Assembly (NCBI GenBank): GCA_009773495.1 | Contig: WSXW01000015.1 | Location: 1-47,109 of the forward strand | From: Bacillota bacterium | GTDB lineage: Bacteria; Bacillota; UBA994 | DNA: 47,109 bases | Direction: 5' to 3' | Shown: positions 8,367 to 15,353 of the stretch, in pieces | How the letters are laid out: each line of letters starts with the position of its first letter | Numbering within the stretch: position 1 is the first letter of the stretch | Position numbers and translations under genes: made by a program | Notes under the pieces: generated by a model | Told to the model about the DNA's origin: nothing | Database searches by the model: none | Seen by the model: the letters and a program-made list of their open reading frames with translations, nothing else

Positions 8367-8546
8367 CTATTGCTCTTGATCCCGCCTCTGTGGCCTACCT
8401 CGCAACCAGATGGCTGCGAGCAGACCCGCCGCAACAGCCAAAATAACTCCCCTCTCCCTGGGGTATGTCGCAGACATGGTCATGGTTATGGCCACCGTGA
8501 CAATAACAAGGAAAATACTTCTGGCGGATTTGCCAAGCGGCTTCAA
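8367..8546 (-). CDS. Possible small two-helix membrane protein
   Basis: A 59-codon frame from a TTG at 8546 (preceded in frame by TGA). Two hydrophobic helices (around IFLVIVTVAITMTM and GVILAVAAGLLAAIWL) are joined by a short charged turn (YPRERG), and the tail is basic. No SD is visible. The hydrophobic pattern and positive ends look like coding sequence, but it may be the end of a broken membrane-protein gene rather than an intact small gene. Confidence 0.3.
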   Translation of the reverse strand: MKPLGKSARSIFLVIVTVAITMTMSATYPRERGVILAVAAGLLAAIWLRGRPQRRDQEQ

Positions 8547-8889
8547 TCAAGAATAGTTTACCATTACTACAAGACACTGGTCAACCATAAATTGCCTAGA
8601 GAAAGATAACCACGGCCTTGTTACTCAAGAGTCCGGTAGAAGACACTCCCTGTAGGACAACGGGGACGGTTCTATATGTCGGCATCCTGGTCTTGTCCCT
8701 GTTGTTCCTGCGAAAGAGAAACTCACGATTATCCTGTGAATCACAAGTGATAATACCGTGTAGAGCTTTCCTGACATGTCTACCTAGCCAAGTCCTATCA
8801 CTGTTTCCGCTCCCCCAAAGTGGCCAAATGCTGACTGTATTGCCTGACCGCAGATTGACGGATATAATGACCGTATCAATAGAAAGGAA

Positions 8890-8937
8890 GGGACGTCTCC
8901 TTGCTGGTGAATTTAGCAGATTCACCGGAGACGTCCC
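8890..8937. repeat. REP-like imperfect palindrome
   Basis: Outer arms GGGACGTCTCC / GGAGACGTCCC (11 bp, perfect) enclose inner arms GGTGAAT / ATTCACC (7 bp), with a five-base bulge on one side and a 7-base loop. There is no U-tract. The outer arm shares the GGAGACG-TCCC theme with the window end (about 47091-47109). Confidence 0.6.
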
Positions 8938-8979
8938 CCCAAAACACATGCTAATAGTTTAGGTGTCCAGAACAGGTTC

Positions 8980-9000
8980 TCTCCCCTTGCTGCGGGGAGA
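8980..9000. repeat. GC-rich hairpin downstream of the exported-protein gene
   Basis: Arms TCTCCCC and GGGGAGA pair perfectly around a 7-base loop, about 120 bases beyond the stop of the 9120 gene. It lacks a T-tract, so terminator function is uncertain. Confidence 0.4.
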
Positions 9001-9119
9001 AGCTTAAATACATTGGCACAAGGGCAAGGAAATATAGGAACTCCCTGGGTGAGCAGACCACACTGAGGATACGGCGCCTGCAGTGTACGTGCGGGAAGGA
9101 TCGCGTAGATGCAAGCAGC

Positions 9120-9887
9120 CTACGGATAGACAACGGTTGAGAAACCTGTTGACTCATGGAAGACCGATGCGGGGCTAATACTCACTTCTAGCCCAAACCC
9201 CTCAAATTTCACATTCCCAAACCAGGGGATGCTTTGATAAAAATACTTCCCATATACTTGAAAGGGAGTTGTTGCAGAACCCTGTTTCTCTAGAGTAAGT
9301 TGTACCCAGCCATTATGGTCTGTGGCGCCATATACATTGCCACAGTGCTGGCAGACAAAACTTCCTACAAGATCGTGAGGAAAGGATACCAGTTGATTCT
9401 CCCACTGATTACAAGCTGAACTTGTTGTGTTTAGATACTCACGGTAGTGAGTACTGAAGCTCTGAGCCCTATACATGCGCGCAGGCGTACCAACTACATA
9501 CCATGCAGGATCGTTCCATTTGATCGCAATATGATCAGTGAGGGTCCAAAGGCTCGGCGCAAACAGCCATGCCCAACTGTAGGTGATTCGCTTTCGAGTA
9601 TACCCTGAAGGGGCGCTTACATTCTCAACCATGAACCATGCTGAGTAGTTCGGTATGTAAGCTAATAAACCTGGTTCATCTCCATGAATACCCCCTTCTG
9701 TTAGATACTCAACGCTTTGGAATGTGGCACCTTCATTGTAACTACTAAGCTTGATTGCATATGGCATTAATTCAATCAATTCAGTTGGATAACCATTTTT
9801 GATGAGATATTCAACAAGCTGTTGTTCTGATACAGATGAAGTCATTGCTCCTTCCAAATCTGAGGTACTACTAAGGCCGCGATACAA
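9120..9887 (-). CDS. Putative exported protein, signal peptide out of frame
   Basis: A frame of 255 codons from a TTG with no SD. I do not recognise a named family. The protein begins with an SEQQLVEYLIKNGYPTELIELMPY segment like those that follow the signal peptide in many clostridial exported proteins. It continues with an aromatic-rich beta-type region and a CQHC pair, where FVCQHCGNVYG could bind metal or form a disulfide. Just upstream, in another frame, an ATG at 9925 has a good SD (AGGGAG, nine bases away). It encodes MIKRFFTLLKIMLCIAALVV, a textbook signal peptide that stops after 27 codons. Joining the two needs one added base or two removed. The gene is therefore probably a frameshifted secreted-protein gene, or the base sequence has an indel. 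Confidence 0.6.
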   Translation of the reverse strand: MYRGLSSTSDLEGAMTSSVSEQQLVEYLIKNGYPTELIELMPYAIKLSSYNEGATFQSVEYLTEGGIHGDEPGLLAYIPNYSAWFMVENVSAPSGYTRKRITYSWAWLFAPSLWTLTDHIAIKWNDPAWYVVGTPARMYRAQSFSTHYREYLNTTSSACNQWENQLVSFPHDLVGSFVCQHCGNVYGATDHNGWVQLTLEKQGSATTPFQVYGKYFYQSIPWFGNVKFEGFGLEVSISPASVFHESTGFSTVVYP

Positions 9888-9925
9888 AGCATGATTTTTA
9901 GTAACGTAAAAAACCGTTTTATCAT
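9844..9925 (-). other. Signal-peptide reading frame of the 9120 gene
   Basis: SD AGGGAG, ATG at 9925, a basic start MIKR, then about 16 hydrophobic residues. The frame then hits TGA, while the mature protein is open in a different frame. It is best read as the true 5' end of the neighbouring exported-protein gene. Confidence 0.5.
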
Positions 9926-9965
9926 AATCCGTTACTCCCTATTTCACTGATTTTAGAAAAGCGAG

Positions 9966-10106
9966 TTACCAATACTTCGGACCACAAGCGCACAAAACAT
10001 CTGCCCTAGCTTCGATAGATGCCCATTGGTCTTGCCCCCTTCCATCTGGCCCTAATATTCTGCTGGTGCTCGTGCTCTGAGAATCCCGCTCTCCACCTTT
10101 AGGCAG
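9966..10106 (-). pseudogene. Possible fragment of a small exported protein
   Basis: A 46-codon frame following an in-frame TAG. It encodes a hydrophilic peptide (KGGERDSQSTSTSRILGPDG and later QWASIEARADVLCACG) with a Cys-x-Cys near the end. Four codons upstream in frame lies an ATG (10118) separated from it by the TAG. No SD or database-like motif was recognised. It sits between the two frameshifted exported-protein genes and may be the debris of a third. Confidence 0.25.
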
Positions 10107-10171
10107 CTACATTTTCATAAACAAGAGCTTATCCTAATCACTGCCATGCTTTTTGCAGCTCGCTGTGAGAG

Positions 10172-10607
10172 CTAGTATGTTACCACGACAGAGTAGACTG
10201 AGACATTTTCCAAGAGGTTCCCGGCAGCATCACGTACCTTGGCGGTAGTGCATACGCGGTAGGTGCCTCTGACAACGTAGTGGCTGCGTTCTATTTCAAC
10301 ACCCGGAACCCCAGGACCTGATGTTGTCCATGCTTTTATCGGGGTCCACACGCTGCCGTTTTGCTTCTGCAACTCAACGATTAGTTCTACTGTATGAGAG
10401 CCATTGTAAAGGGCAGAAACCCCTATGCAAGTGGCTTCTCCCAAGGAGGAAATCGTTAGCTTTGAATTCATGAAAATGATATGTGCATATTGCGGTGTAA
10501 TTAGCCCTTCGGTCTTCGCGTCTGGTGCTATATCAATAGCGCCTGCAGGTGTAGCGATAGACAGTATTATTTAGGATAGCAAGACCGACTCGAATGATGT
10601 TCCTCAT
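10172..10607 (-). pseudogene. Small exported protein gene with a one-base frameshift in its signal peptide
   Basis: The open frame from ATG 10471 encodes 99 residues of a small beta-rich protein of the kind seen in clostridial exported hypotheticals; the family is not certain. Its own frame continues upstream without a start: LSIATPAGA (a signal-peptidase-like site), then IDIAPDAKTEGLITPQ. The real start is the ATG at 10607 with a perfect AGGGAGG SD six bases away, in another frame, reading MRNIIRVGLAIL. Removing one A from the AAA run (TTT at 10570-10572 on the plus strand) joins them into MRNIIRVGLAILIILSIATP and AGA, a complete signal peptide. As given, translation from 10607 stops after 24 codons. 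Decay or a sequencing indel are both possible. Confidence 0.65.
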
Positions 10608-10619
10608 AAAAACCTCCCT

Positions 10620-10647
10620 AAATGTCTTCTCGTATATAAAGACATTT
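10620..10647. promoter_or_regulatory. Inverted repeat upstream of the exported-protein gene
   Basis: Perfect 9-base arms AAATGTCTT and AAGACATTT are separated by 10 bases, immediately upstream of the SD of the 10607 start. The spacer contains TATATA. It could be an operator or a 5' UTR hairpin. Confidence 0.45.
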
Positions 10648-10683
10648 CAGGAAGGTTTTTGTGACACAAAATCAGAGATTTAT

Positions 10684-10920
10684 TTATTTTATATATCTGA
10701 CGCCTTCTGCTATGCGAATAGCCATATCCATACTTGTACGTGCCTGTAAAACAAATAGCAGAGAATCCATCTCCCATACAATTGTAACTACGTCGTGTTT
10801 CATAACAAGCATTCCGTCTTTGCCATTTATGAGTATTGGTTCAAAACGGGAGGCATCTTCCGTATCAACTACTGGATTATCCGATTCATCCAATTCCAGA
10901 TAGAGGGTAAACGATGTCAG
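10684..10920 (-). pseudogene. DUF4367-like protein, C-terminal remnant
   Basis: About 78 codons, open from a TGA near 10921 to the stop at 10684, with no proper start. The sequence ILINGKDGMLVMKHDVVTIVW followed by a short hydrophobic stretch and MDMAIRIAEGVRYIK matches the pattern at the end of DUF4367 domains (a Gly-Lys turn, an Ile-Val-Trp strand, and a final helix ending in an ...IAEG-type motif). Such domains often occur in membrane proteins encoded beside ECF sigma factors, where they are thought to act as anti-sigma or sensor proteins. Here the N-terminal part and membrane helix are missing, and an ECF sigma fragment directly precedes it. This is a deletion remnant. Confidence 0.6.
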
Positions 10921-11050
10921 TCATCCCGAGTATGTATCTAAAGTATAGTACGTCCTTATAGCTTTCCGGCAGTCTGGCTAAACCTTGGTAAAGCTCTTCT
11001 ACGTTCTCGCGGTAGACAATTCTCCTGAATTCCCGTGCAATTATACCTAT
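10886..11050 (-). pseudogene. ECF-type sigma factor, internal fragment
   Basis: The frame encodes about 54 residues, including LARLPESYKDVLYFRYILGMTD. This is the start of sigma region 4 in ECF/sigma-70-like factors (usual pattern LPE-x-y-v-L-x-R-y-G-M-t/s-e-I-A). Before it lies a short linker with IAREFRRIVYRENVEELY. Region 2 is missing on one side. On the other, homology ends at about GMTD where the DNA-recognition helix should follow; the sequence instead runs into the DUF4367 remnant and stops. The fragment begins immediately after the transposase stop codon. No start or SD is present. Confidence 0.6.
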
Positions 11051-11349
11051 GATGGAATGTCCACGCCCATGACGGTGTAGAGTTCCATCTGCTTCTTGGT
11101 TATTTCGCCGATATGGTGTTTGCGCCCTGGCCGCTCAAACCGTTCGATGCTATCGAATTCATCCAATAACTCTTGGAGTGTGTAGCTCTTGAAAAGGTTA
11201 TTATCGCTCATCACCTTCTTGATGTAAGAAAGGTAGATGAGTGCGATGAACTGTACGAAGAGCTTCCCATCGAGACTTTCATCAGAGGAAACGGAGGTCC
11301 GGCGCATGTTCAGTCGTTCCTTCAGATTTCCAAAAGCTTTCTCGATCAC
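11047..11349 (-). pseudogene. IS1634/IS4-type transposase, C-terminal fragment
   Basis: About 100 codons matching the C-terminus of DDE transposases of the IS4 superfamily (IS1634-like). IEKAFGNLKERL shows the E-x6-K signature that carries the catalytic Glu, followed by a conserved FVQFIALIYLSYIKK helix and a basic tail. An in-frame TAG lies just upstream and there is no SD; the two catalytic Asp residues and the N-terminus are gone. The remnant abuts the sigma-factor fragment at its 3' end, consistent with an IS-mediated deletion. I cannot see clear terminal inverted repeats. Confidence 0.75.
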
Positions 11350-11522
11350 AGGGCACTCCTAAAGTCGGGACCACAGCAGCTTAAGGTGGTTTGAAGCCTC
11401 CACCTGTATGGCGGCTCCGAGGGGCCTACCCTCATCTCCTGTGTAGTACGGTTTACTCATGCATCTGTGGAGCATGCATATGCCTTCGCGGCGCAACGTC
11501 CCCAGTGTTTCTCCCGAACATA
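11350..11522. other. Gene-free stretch upstream of the transposase remnant
   Basis: No supported gene. A plus-strand frame at 11391-11576 overlaps the hairpin and has no SD. There is a small ATGCAT repeat pair near 11463-11482. It is probably the residue of an insertion. Confidence 0.4.
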
Positions 11523-11574
11523 AAGGAGCGTGCCGCGCTACGTTTACGAATAAACGTTTTGCGACACGCTCCTT
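11523..11574. terminator. Very long hairpin after pgsA
   Basis: Twenty-four-base arms (11523-11546 and 11551-11574) around a CGAA loop. The outer 10 bp (AAGGAGCGTG / CACGCTCCTT) and inner 7 bp (ACGTTTA / TAAACGT) are perfect, with few internal mismatches. It begins three bases past the pgsA stop. The T-tail on the minus strand is only CTTTATG, so it may terminate transcription weakly or mark an element boundary. Confidence 0.6.
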
Positions 11575-11577
11575 GAC

Positions 11578-12114
11578 TTATTTTGCGAACAGATCGCCTG
11601 CGCCTCTAAAGTAATCTAGGCCTGAGAGTATGGTGAATGCCACCGCGACGCCTAACGCAACATCTTTAAAGGGAAAACTAATTAATGAAAAGGGAAAGTT
11701 ATTAACCATGATGGCGACGATAGCCACAATTTGCGTCACTGTCTTAACCTTAGCAAACTTGCTAGCGGCAATTATTCTGCCTTCAGCAGCAGCTACGGCG
11801 CGCAGGCCTGTAACAGCAAATTCTCGTGCCAGAATGACTATGGCAATCCAAGCCGGTAAAGCAGCCTGCCCGACTAGCGATACTAAGGCGGCCATGACCA
11901 GTAGCTTGTCCGCAAGAGGGTCAAGTAGTTTGCCGAGGGTAGTTACCTGGTTTTGTTTACGGGCAACATATCCATCCAGCCCGTCTGTAGCAGCTGCGAT
12001 AATAAAAATACCCGCGGCTATAAAAGAGCCATAAGGAATGCTCTCTGTGATAAAAAACAGGAACACGGGCAAAAGAAAGATCCGAGTTAACGTTATTTTA
12101 TTGGCTAGGTTCAA
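11578..12114 (-). CDS. pgsA: CDP-diacylglycerol-glycerol-3-phosphate 3-phosphatidyltransferase
   Basis: A 178-residue integral membrane enzyme that makes phosphatidylglycerol phosphate from CDP-diacylglycerol and glycerol-3-phosphate, the first committed step to anionic phospholipids. The CDP-alcohol phosphotransferase motif is visible: DGLDGYVAR, then TTLGKLLDPLADK, fitting D-G-x2-A-R-x8-G-x3-D-x3-D. Four or more hydrophobic helices surround it. The TTG start at 12114 overlaps the end of rimO by 17 bases, giving translational coupling. In Bacillus pgsA is followed by cinA-recA; here about 3.6 kb of decayed sequence plus the FtsH-like pair lie between. Confidence 0.96.
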   Translation of the reverse strand: MNLANKITLTRIFLLPVFLFFITESIPYGSFIAAGIFIIAAATDGLDGYVARKQNQVTTLGKLLDPLADKLLVMAALVSLVGQAALPAWIAIVILAREFAVTGLRAVAAAEGRIIAASKFAKVKTVTQIVAIVAIMVNNFPFSLISFPFKDVALGVAVAFTILSGLDYFRGAGDLFAK

Positions 12115-13426
12115 CTACATGCACCCCTAGCAAATCATATTCTAAGGCTTCTTCAATACGGGCGTAGATCAAGTCACCGGGTTGCGCGCTAGTATCTCGC
12201 ACATAGACTTCCCCATCGACCTCCGGCGCATCCTTTTCGGCGCGCCCCATAACGCCACCGCCTTCAGGCCACACCTCTTCGACTAGGACAGGAATTACTC
12301 GGCCTACATAACGTTGATTGCGCTCAAAGCTAATTTCCTGCTGCAGACTCATGAGAGTATCGTAACGGAATTGCTTTACCTCATCATCAACATGATCTTC
12401 CATAGTGTCTGCGGGTGTTCCTTCTTCGCGTGAGTATTGGAACACACCCATATGGTCAAACTGTATTTCTTGCACAAACTCAACCAATTCCTCAAACTCT
12501 GCCTCTGTTTCCCCGGGGAAACCAACTATAAAAGTGGTTCTGATGGTGATATCAGGGATGGATGTGCGCAATTTACTAATAAGCTGCCTGACCTCGGCTG
12601 CAGTACCACGCCTGTGCATTAGATTAAGAATGCGGGGGCTGATGTGCTGCAGGGGTATATCGATATAGTTAGCGATTCTAGGCTCCGTGGCGATCTTCTC
12701 AATGAGCTCGTCCGTAAAGTGAGCAGGATAACAATATAGTAGGCGGAACCACTGTGGACCCGCTAGAGATAGGAGTTTATCCAGAAGCTCCACGAGACGA
12801 AACTCACCGTAGAGGTCAAGGCCGTAACGGGTGGTGTCTTGAGCGATTAAGTTTATCTCCTTAACGCCCGCAACAGTTAACCTCTCTACTTCACGCAGGA
12901 TGCTCTCTATACGCCGGCTACGGAAACCACCCCGCACTAGGGGGATAGCACAATACGAGCAACGGTTGTCACAACCCTCTGCCACCTTTACAAATACAGA
13001 ATGGCTGGCTGTGCCCACACGCGCGATATCCTCATCGTAGGAGTAGGTTGCTGCAGTTATCTCCCCTACTCTTTCCCCACGCGCAACTCGCTCAATTACC
13101 CGACCTATGGAGGTAAAGTTGCCTGTACCAACCAACCCGTCAATTTCCTTAATTTCGTCGAGCAGATCGTTAGCGTAACGTTGGGAAAGGCACCCCGCGA
13201 CAATGAGGCCCTTGCATCTGCCCTGCTTGTACCCCGCTGTTTCTAATATGGTGTTGATAGACTCCTCTTTAGCAGCTTGAATAAATCCGCAGGTGTTCAC
13301 TATAATTATATCTGCTGCTGATAGGTCGTCTACCAAGACGTTTCCTTCAGATTTTAGCACACCCTGCATTAGCTCGCTGTCGACTTGATTCTTCGCACAC
13401 CCCAGACTTATAATGCCAATCTGCAA
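12098..13426 (-). CDS. rimO: Ribosomal protein uS12 methylthiotransferase RimO
   Basis: A radical SAM methylthiotransferase that adds a methylthio group to the conserved Asp of ribosomal protein S12. It carries an N-terminal MTTase domain with cysteines in SLGCAKNQVDSE, NTCGF and AGCLSQR. The radical SAM cluster motif CDNRCSYC (C-x3-C-x2-C) sits in the centre, and a C-terminal TRAM-like domain binds RNA or protein. I chose the TTG at 13426 because AGGAGG lies seven bases upstream and MQIGIISLGC is the usual start. That gives 442 residues; the longer frame to 13462 adds an atypical N-terminus. pgsA overlaps its end. Confidence 0.95.
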   Translation of the reverse strand: MQIGIISLGCAKNQVDSELMQGVLKSEGNVLVDDLSAADIIIVNTCGFIQAAKEESINTILETAGYKQGRCKGLIVAGCLSQRYANDLLDEIKEIDGLVGTGNFTSIGRVIERVARGERVGEITAATYSYDEDIARVGTASHSVFVKVAEGCDNRCSYCAIPLVRGGFRSRRIESILREVERLTVAGVKEINLIAQDTTRYGLDLYGEFRLVELLDKLLSLAGPQWFRLLYCYPAHFTDELIEKIATEPRIANYIDIPLQHISPRILNLMHRRGTAAEVRQLISKLRTSIPDITIRTTFIVGFPGETEAEFEELVEFVQEIQFDHMGVFQYSREEGTPADTMEDHVDDEVKQFRYDTLMSLQQEISFERNQRYVGRVIPVLVEEVWPEGGGVMGRAEKDAPEVDGEVYVRDTSAQPGDLIYARIEEALEYDLLGVHVVEPSQ

Positions 13427-13486
13427 TGGTAGCCCTCCTATTAGTCCCCAGACCTTTCTCAAGTATAGATAAGAAAACTCCTAGGG

Positions 13487-15319
13487 TCAACGCTTTTGCA
13501 ATGACCTTGTACGTATTGAGGTACGGCGTGGCGGGATAAGCGCCTGGGGTCCGTTGCCAATTAGATCTGTACGACCCGCCTTAGTCAAGGTGTCGTAGAC
13601 AGACTCATAATTCTTGGGCAAAAAGTACTGCAGCATGGCCCGCTGTGCGTTCTTTTCCTGTGCGCTACACGGGATGTGAACCTTTTCACCTGTGAGTGGG
13701 TGAATTCCAGTGTAGTACATACAAGTGGAGAGAGAGCCAGGTGTGGGAATAAAGTCTTGCACCTGCTGTGGGCGAATGCGGTGATCCCTTAAGTACTCCG
13801 CCAGCTCAATTGCATCTTCAATTGTACTGCCGGGGTGGCTAGACATAAAGTAGGGAACAACAAACTGCTTCTTGCCAAGTTTGTCGTTTAAACCTTGGTA
13901 CCGATCGATAAAGCGGTCGTATATTTCTTTAGGTGGCTTACCCATGAGGCGTAAGACACGACTCGAAACATGTTCGGGAGCCACTTTGAGCTGTCCGCTA
14001 ACATGGTGTTGACACAGTTCCATCAAAAAAGCATCGTTATCGTCTAGCATCGCATAATCGTATCTAACGCCCGAGCGAACAAAGACCCTCTTAACTCCAG
14101 GCAAGGCCCGTACTGCTCGCAAAATATCAAGATATTCACTGTGGTCCGACTTCAATAACTTACACGGACTGGGCGATAGGCATGCCTTGCCTTTGCACGC
14201 ACCATGTTCCGTCTGTTTGCTACAAGCGGCCACATGAAAGTTTGCTGTAGGTCCCCCAATATCGTGAATGTAACCCTTGAAGTGCGGCAGGATTGTTAAG
14301 AGCCTAGCCTCAGCCAAGATGGAATCTAAGCTGCGGCGCTGAATGAGCCTGCCTTGATGGGAAGTAAGAGCGCAGAAAGAGCAGCTTCCAAAACAGCCTC
14401 TATGGCTGGTAATGCTAAATTCTATTTCTTCGATGGCTTTCACGCCACCCATCTCAGCGTACTTAGGATGGGGTTGGCGCGTAAAGGGTAAACCATAAAT
14501 CCAATCCATTTGTTCTGTGGTCAAAGGCCAAGCGGGTGGATTTACGCACACATAGGTATCGGCGTGGCGTTGATAGACTGTTTTACCAGCGAATGGGTCT
14601 TGCTCTAGGTAGGCCAGCTTAAAAGCACGCCCGAACTTTAGCTTATCCTCGGCGATTTCCTCAAACGAGGGTAGAACAAGCGCATTGACCGGAGGGGTTA
14701 AACTAAGGTAGCAAGCTCCCCTAATATCGCTGAAATCTGCTTTGCCCTCTTTAAGCCTAGAGGCTACTTCGAGCATGGCAAATTCGGCCATACCGTATAA
14801 CACTAGGTCCGCCTTACTGTCAAGCAGCACAGAGCGACGTATCTTGTCTGACGAATAATCGTAGTGAGCCAACCTGCGCAAGGAAGCTTCAATGCCCCCA
14901 AGAATAACCGGCAAACCTGGCCAAGCCTCCCTAGCCTTATTGGCGTACACTATGGCGGCCCGGTCGGGCCGTCTCCCGCCAATGTTTCCAGGAGAAAAGT
15001 CATCTTCCCGACGCGGCTTGCCTGCCGCTGTATAGTTCGAAACCATAGAATCTAGGTTGCCAGCTGTGACCAACATACCTAAGAGCGGTCGCCCAAGCGA
15101 GCGAAAGGATGCTATATTGCGCCAATCAGGTTGCGCAATAATGCCCACGCGAAAACCAGCGCTCTCGAGGACTCGCCCAATTATGGCCGCGCCGAAACTG
15201 GGGTGATCTACGTAGGCATCACCGGTAATGAGTATAAAGTCTAAAATGTCCCAACCGCGCTCGACCATTTCACTTTTATTAGTAGGAAGTGTCTTTGAAG
15301 CTAGTGGTAAAATATCCAT
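13487..15319 (-). CDS. ygiQ: YgiQ family radical SAM protein
   Basis: A 610-residue member of the YgiQ/UPF0313 radical SAM family, whose biochemical role is not established. It has an N-terminal B12-binding-like region (LITGDAYVDHPSFGAAIIGR), a radical SAM core with GCFGSCSFCALTSHQGR (C-x3-C-x2-C), and the family's C-terminal segment with QDFIPTPGSLSTCMYYTG. A further cysteine cluster (CSKQTEHGACKGKACLSPSPC) follows the core, as expected for the family. GGAGG lies six bases before the ATG. A terminator from the upstream gene ends right at this SD, so expression needs read-through or a very short leader. Confidence 0.93.
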   Translation of the reverse strand: MDILPLASKTLPTNKSEMVERGWDILDFILITGDAYVDHPSFGAAIIGRVLESAGFRVGIIAQPDWRNIASFRSLGRPLLGMLVTAGNLDSMVSNYTAAGKPRREDDFSPGNIGGRRPDRAAIVYANKAREAWPGLPVILGGIEASLRRLAHYDYSSDKIRRSVLLDSKADLVLYGMAEFAMLEVASRLKEGKADFSDIRGACYLSLTPPVNALVLPSFEEIAEDKLKFGRAFKLAYLEQDPFAGKTVYQRHADTYVCVNPPAWPLTTEQMDWIYGLPFTRQPHPKYAEMGGVKAIEEIEFSITSHRGCFGSCSFCALTSHQGRLIQRRSLDSILAEARLLTILPHFKGYIHDIGGPTANFHVAACSKQTEHGACKGKACLSPSPCKLLKSDHSEYLDILRAVRALPGVKRVFVRSGVRYDYAMLDDNDAFLMELCQHHVSGQLKVAPEHVSSRVLRLMGKPPKEIYDRFIDRYQGLNDKLGKKQFVVPYFMSSHPGSTIEDAIELAEYLRDHRIRPQQVQDFIPTPGSLSTCMYYTGIHPLTGEKVHIPCSAQEKNAQRAMLQYFLPKNYESVYDTLTKAGRTDLIGNGPQALIPPRRTSIRTRSLQKR

Positions 15320-15330
15320 GCGTACCTCCG

Positions 15331-15353
15331 AAAAAAATGGCCCCTACGGGCCA
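15331..15353 (-). terminator. Terminator overlapping the end of the RodZ-like gene
   Basis: On the minus strand, TGGCCC-GTAG-GGGCCA is followed by TTTTTTT. The loop contains the stop codon of the HTH gene, so the stem is built partly from its last codons. Confidence 0.85.

Larger units (their letters stand above)
8547..9119. other. Gene-poor stretch with palindromes
   Basis: No convincing coding sequence was seen on either strand. Overlapping open frames of about 115 codons occur on both strands around 8600-8960 but show no family features or SD. The motif ACGGGGACGGTTCT at about 8659-8672 and the hairpin at 8890-8937 resemble sequences that commonly flank RAYT/IS200-like elements in Firmicutes, so this may be a degraded element. 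Confidence 0.45.

Noticed and set aside
8596-8962. Overlapping 114-117 codon frames on both strands
   Set aside because: No SD, no recognisable family features, and the palindrome at 8890-8937 lies inside both; probably chance frames in degraded DNA.
11391-11576. Plus-strand 61-codon frame downstream of pgsA
   Set aside because: It overlaps the long hairpin, has no SD and no homology that I recognise.
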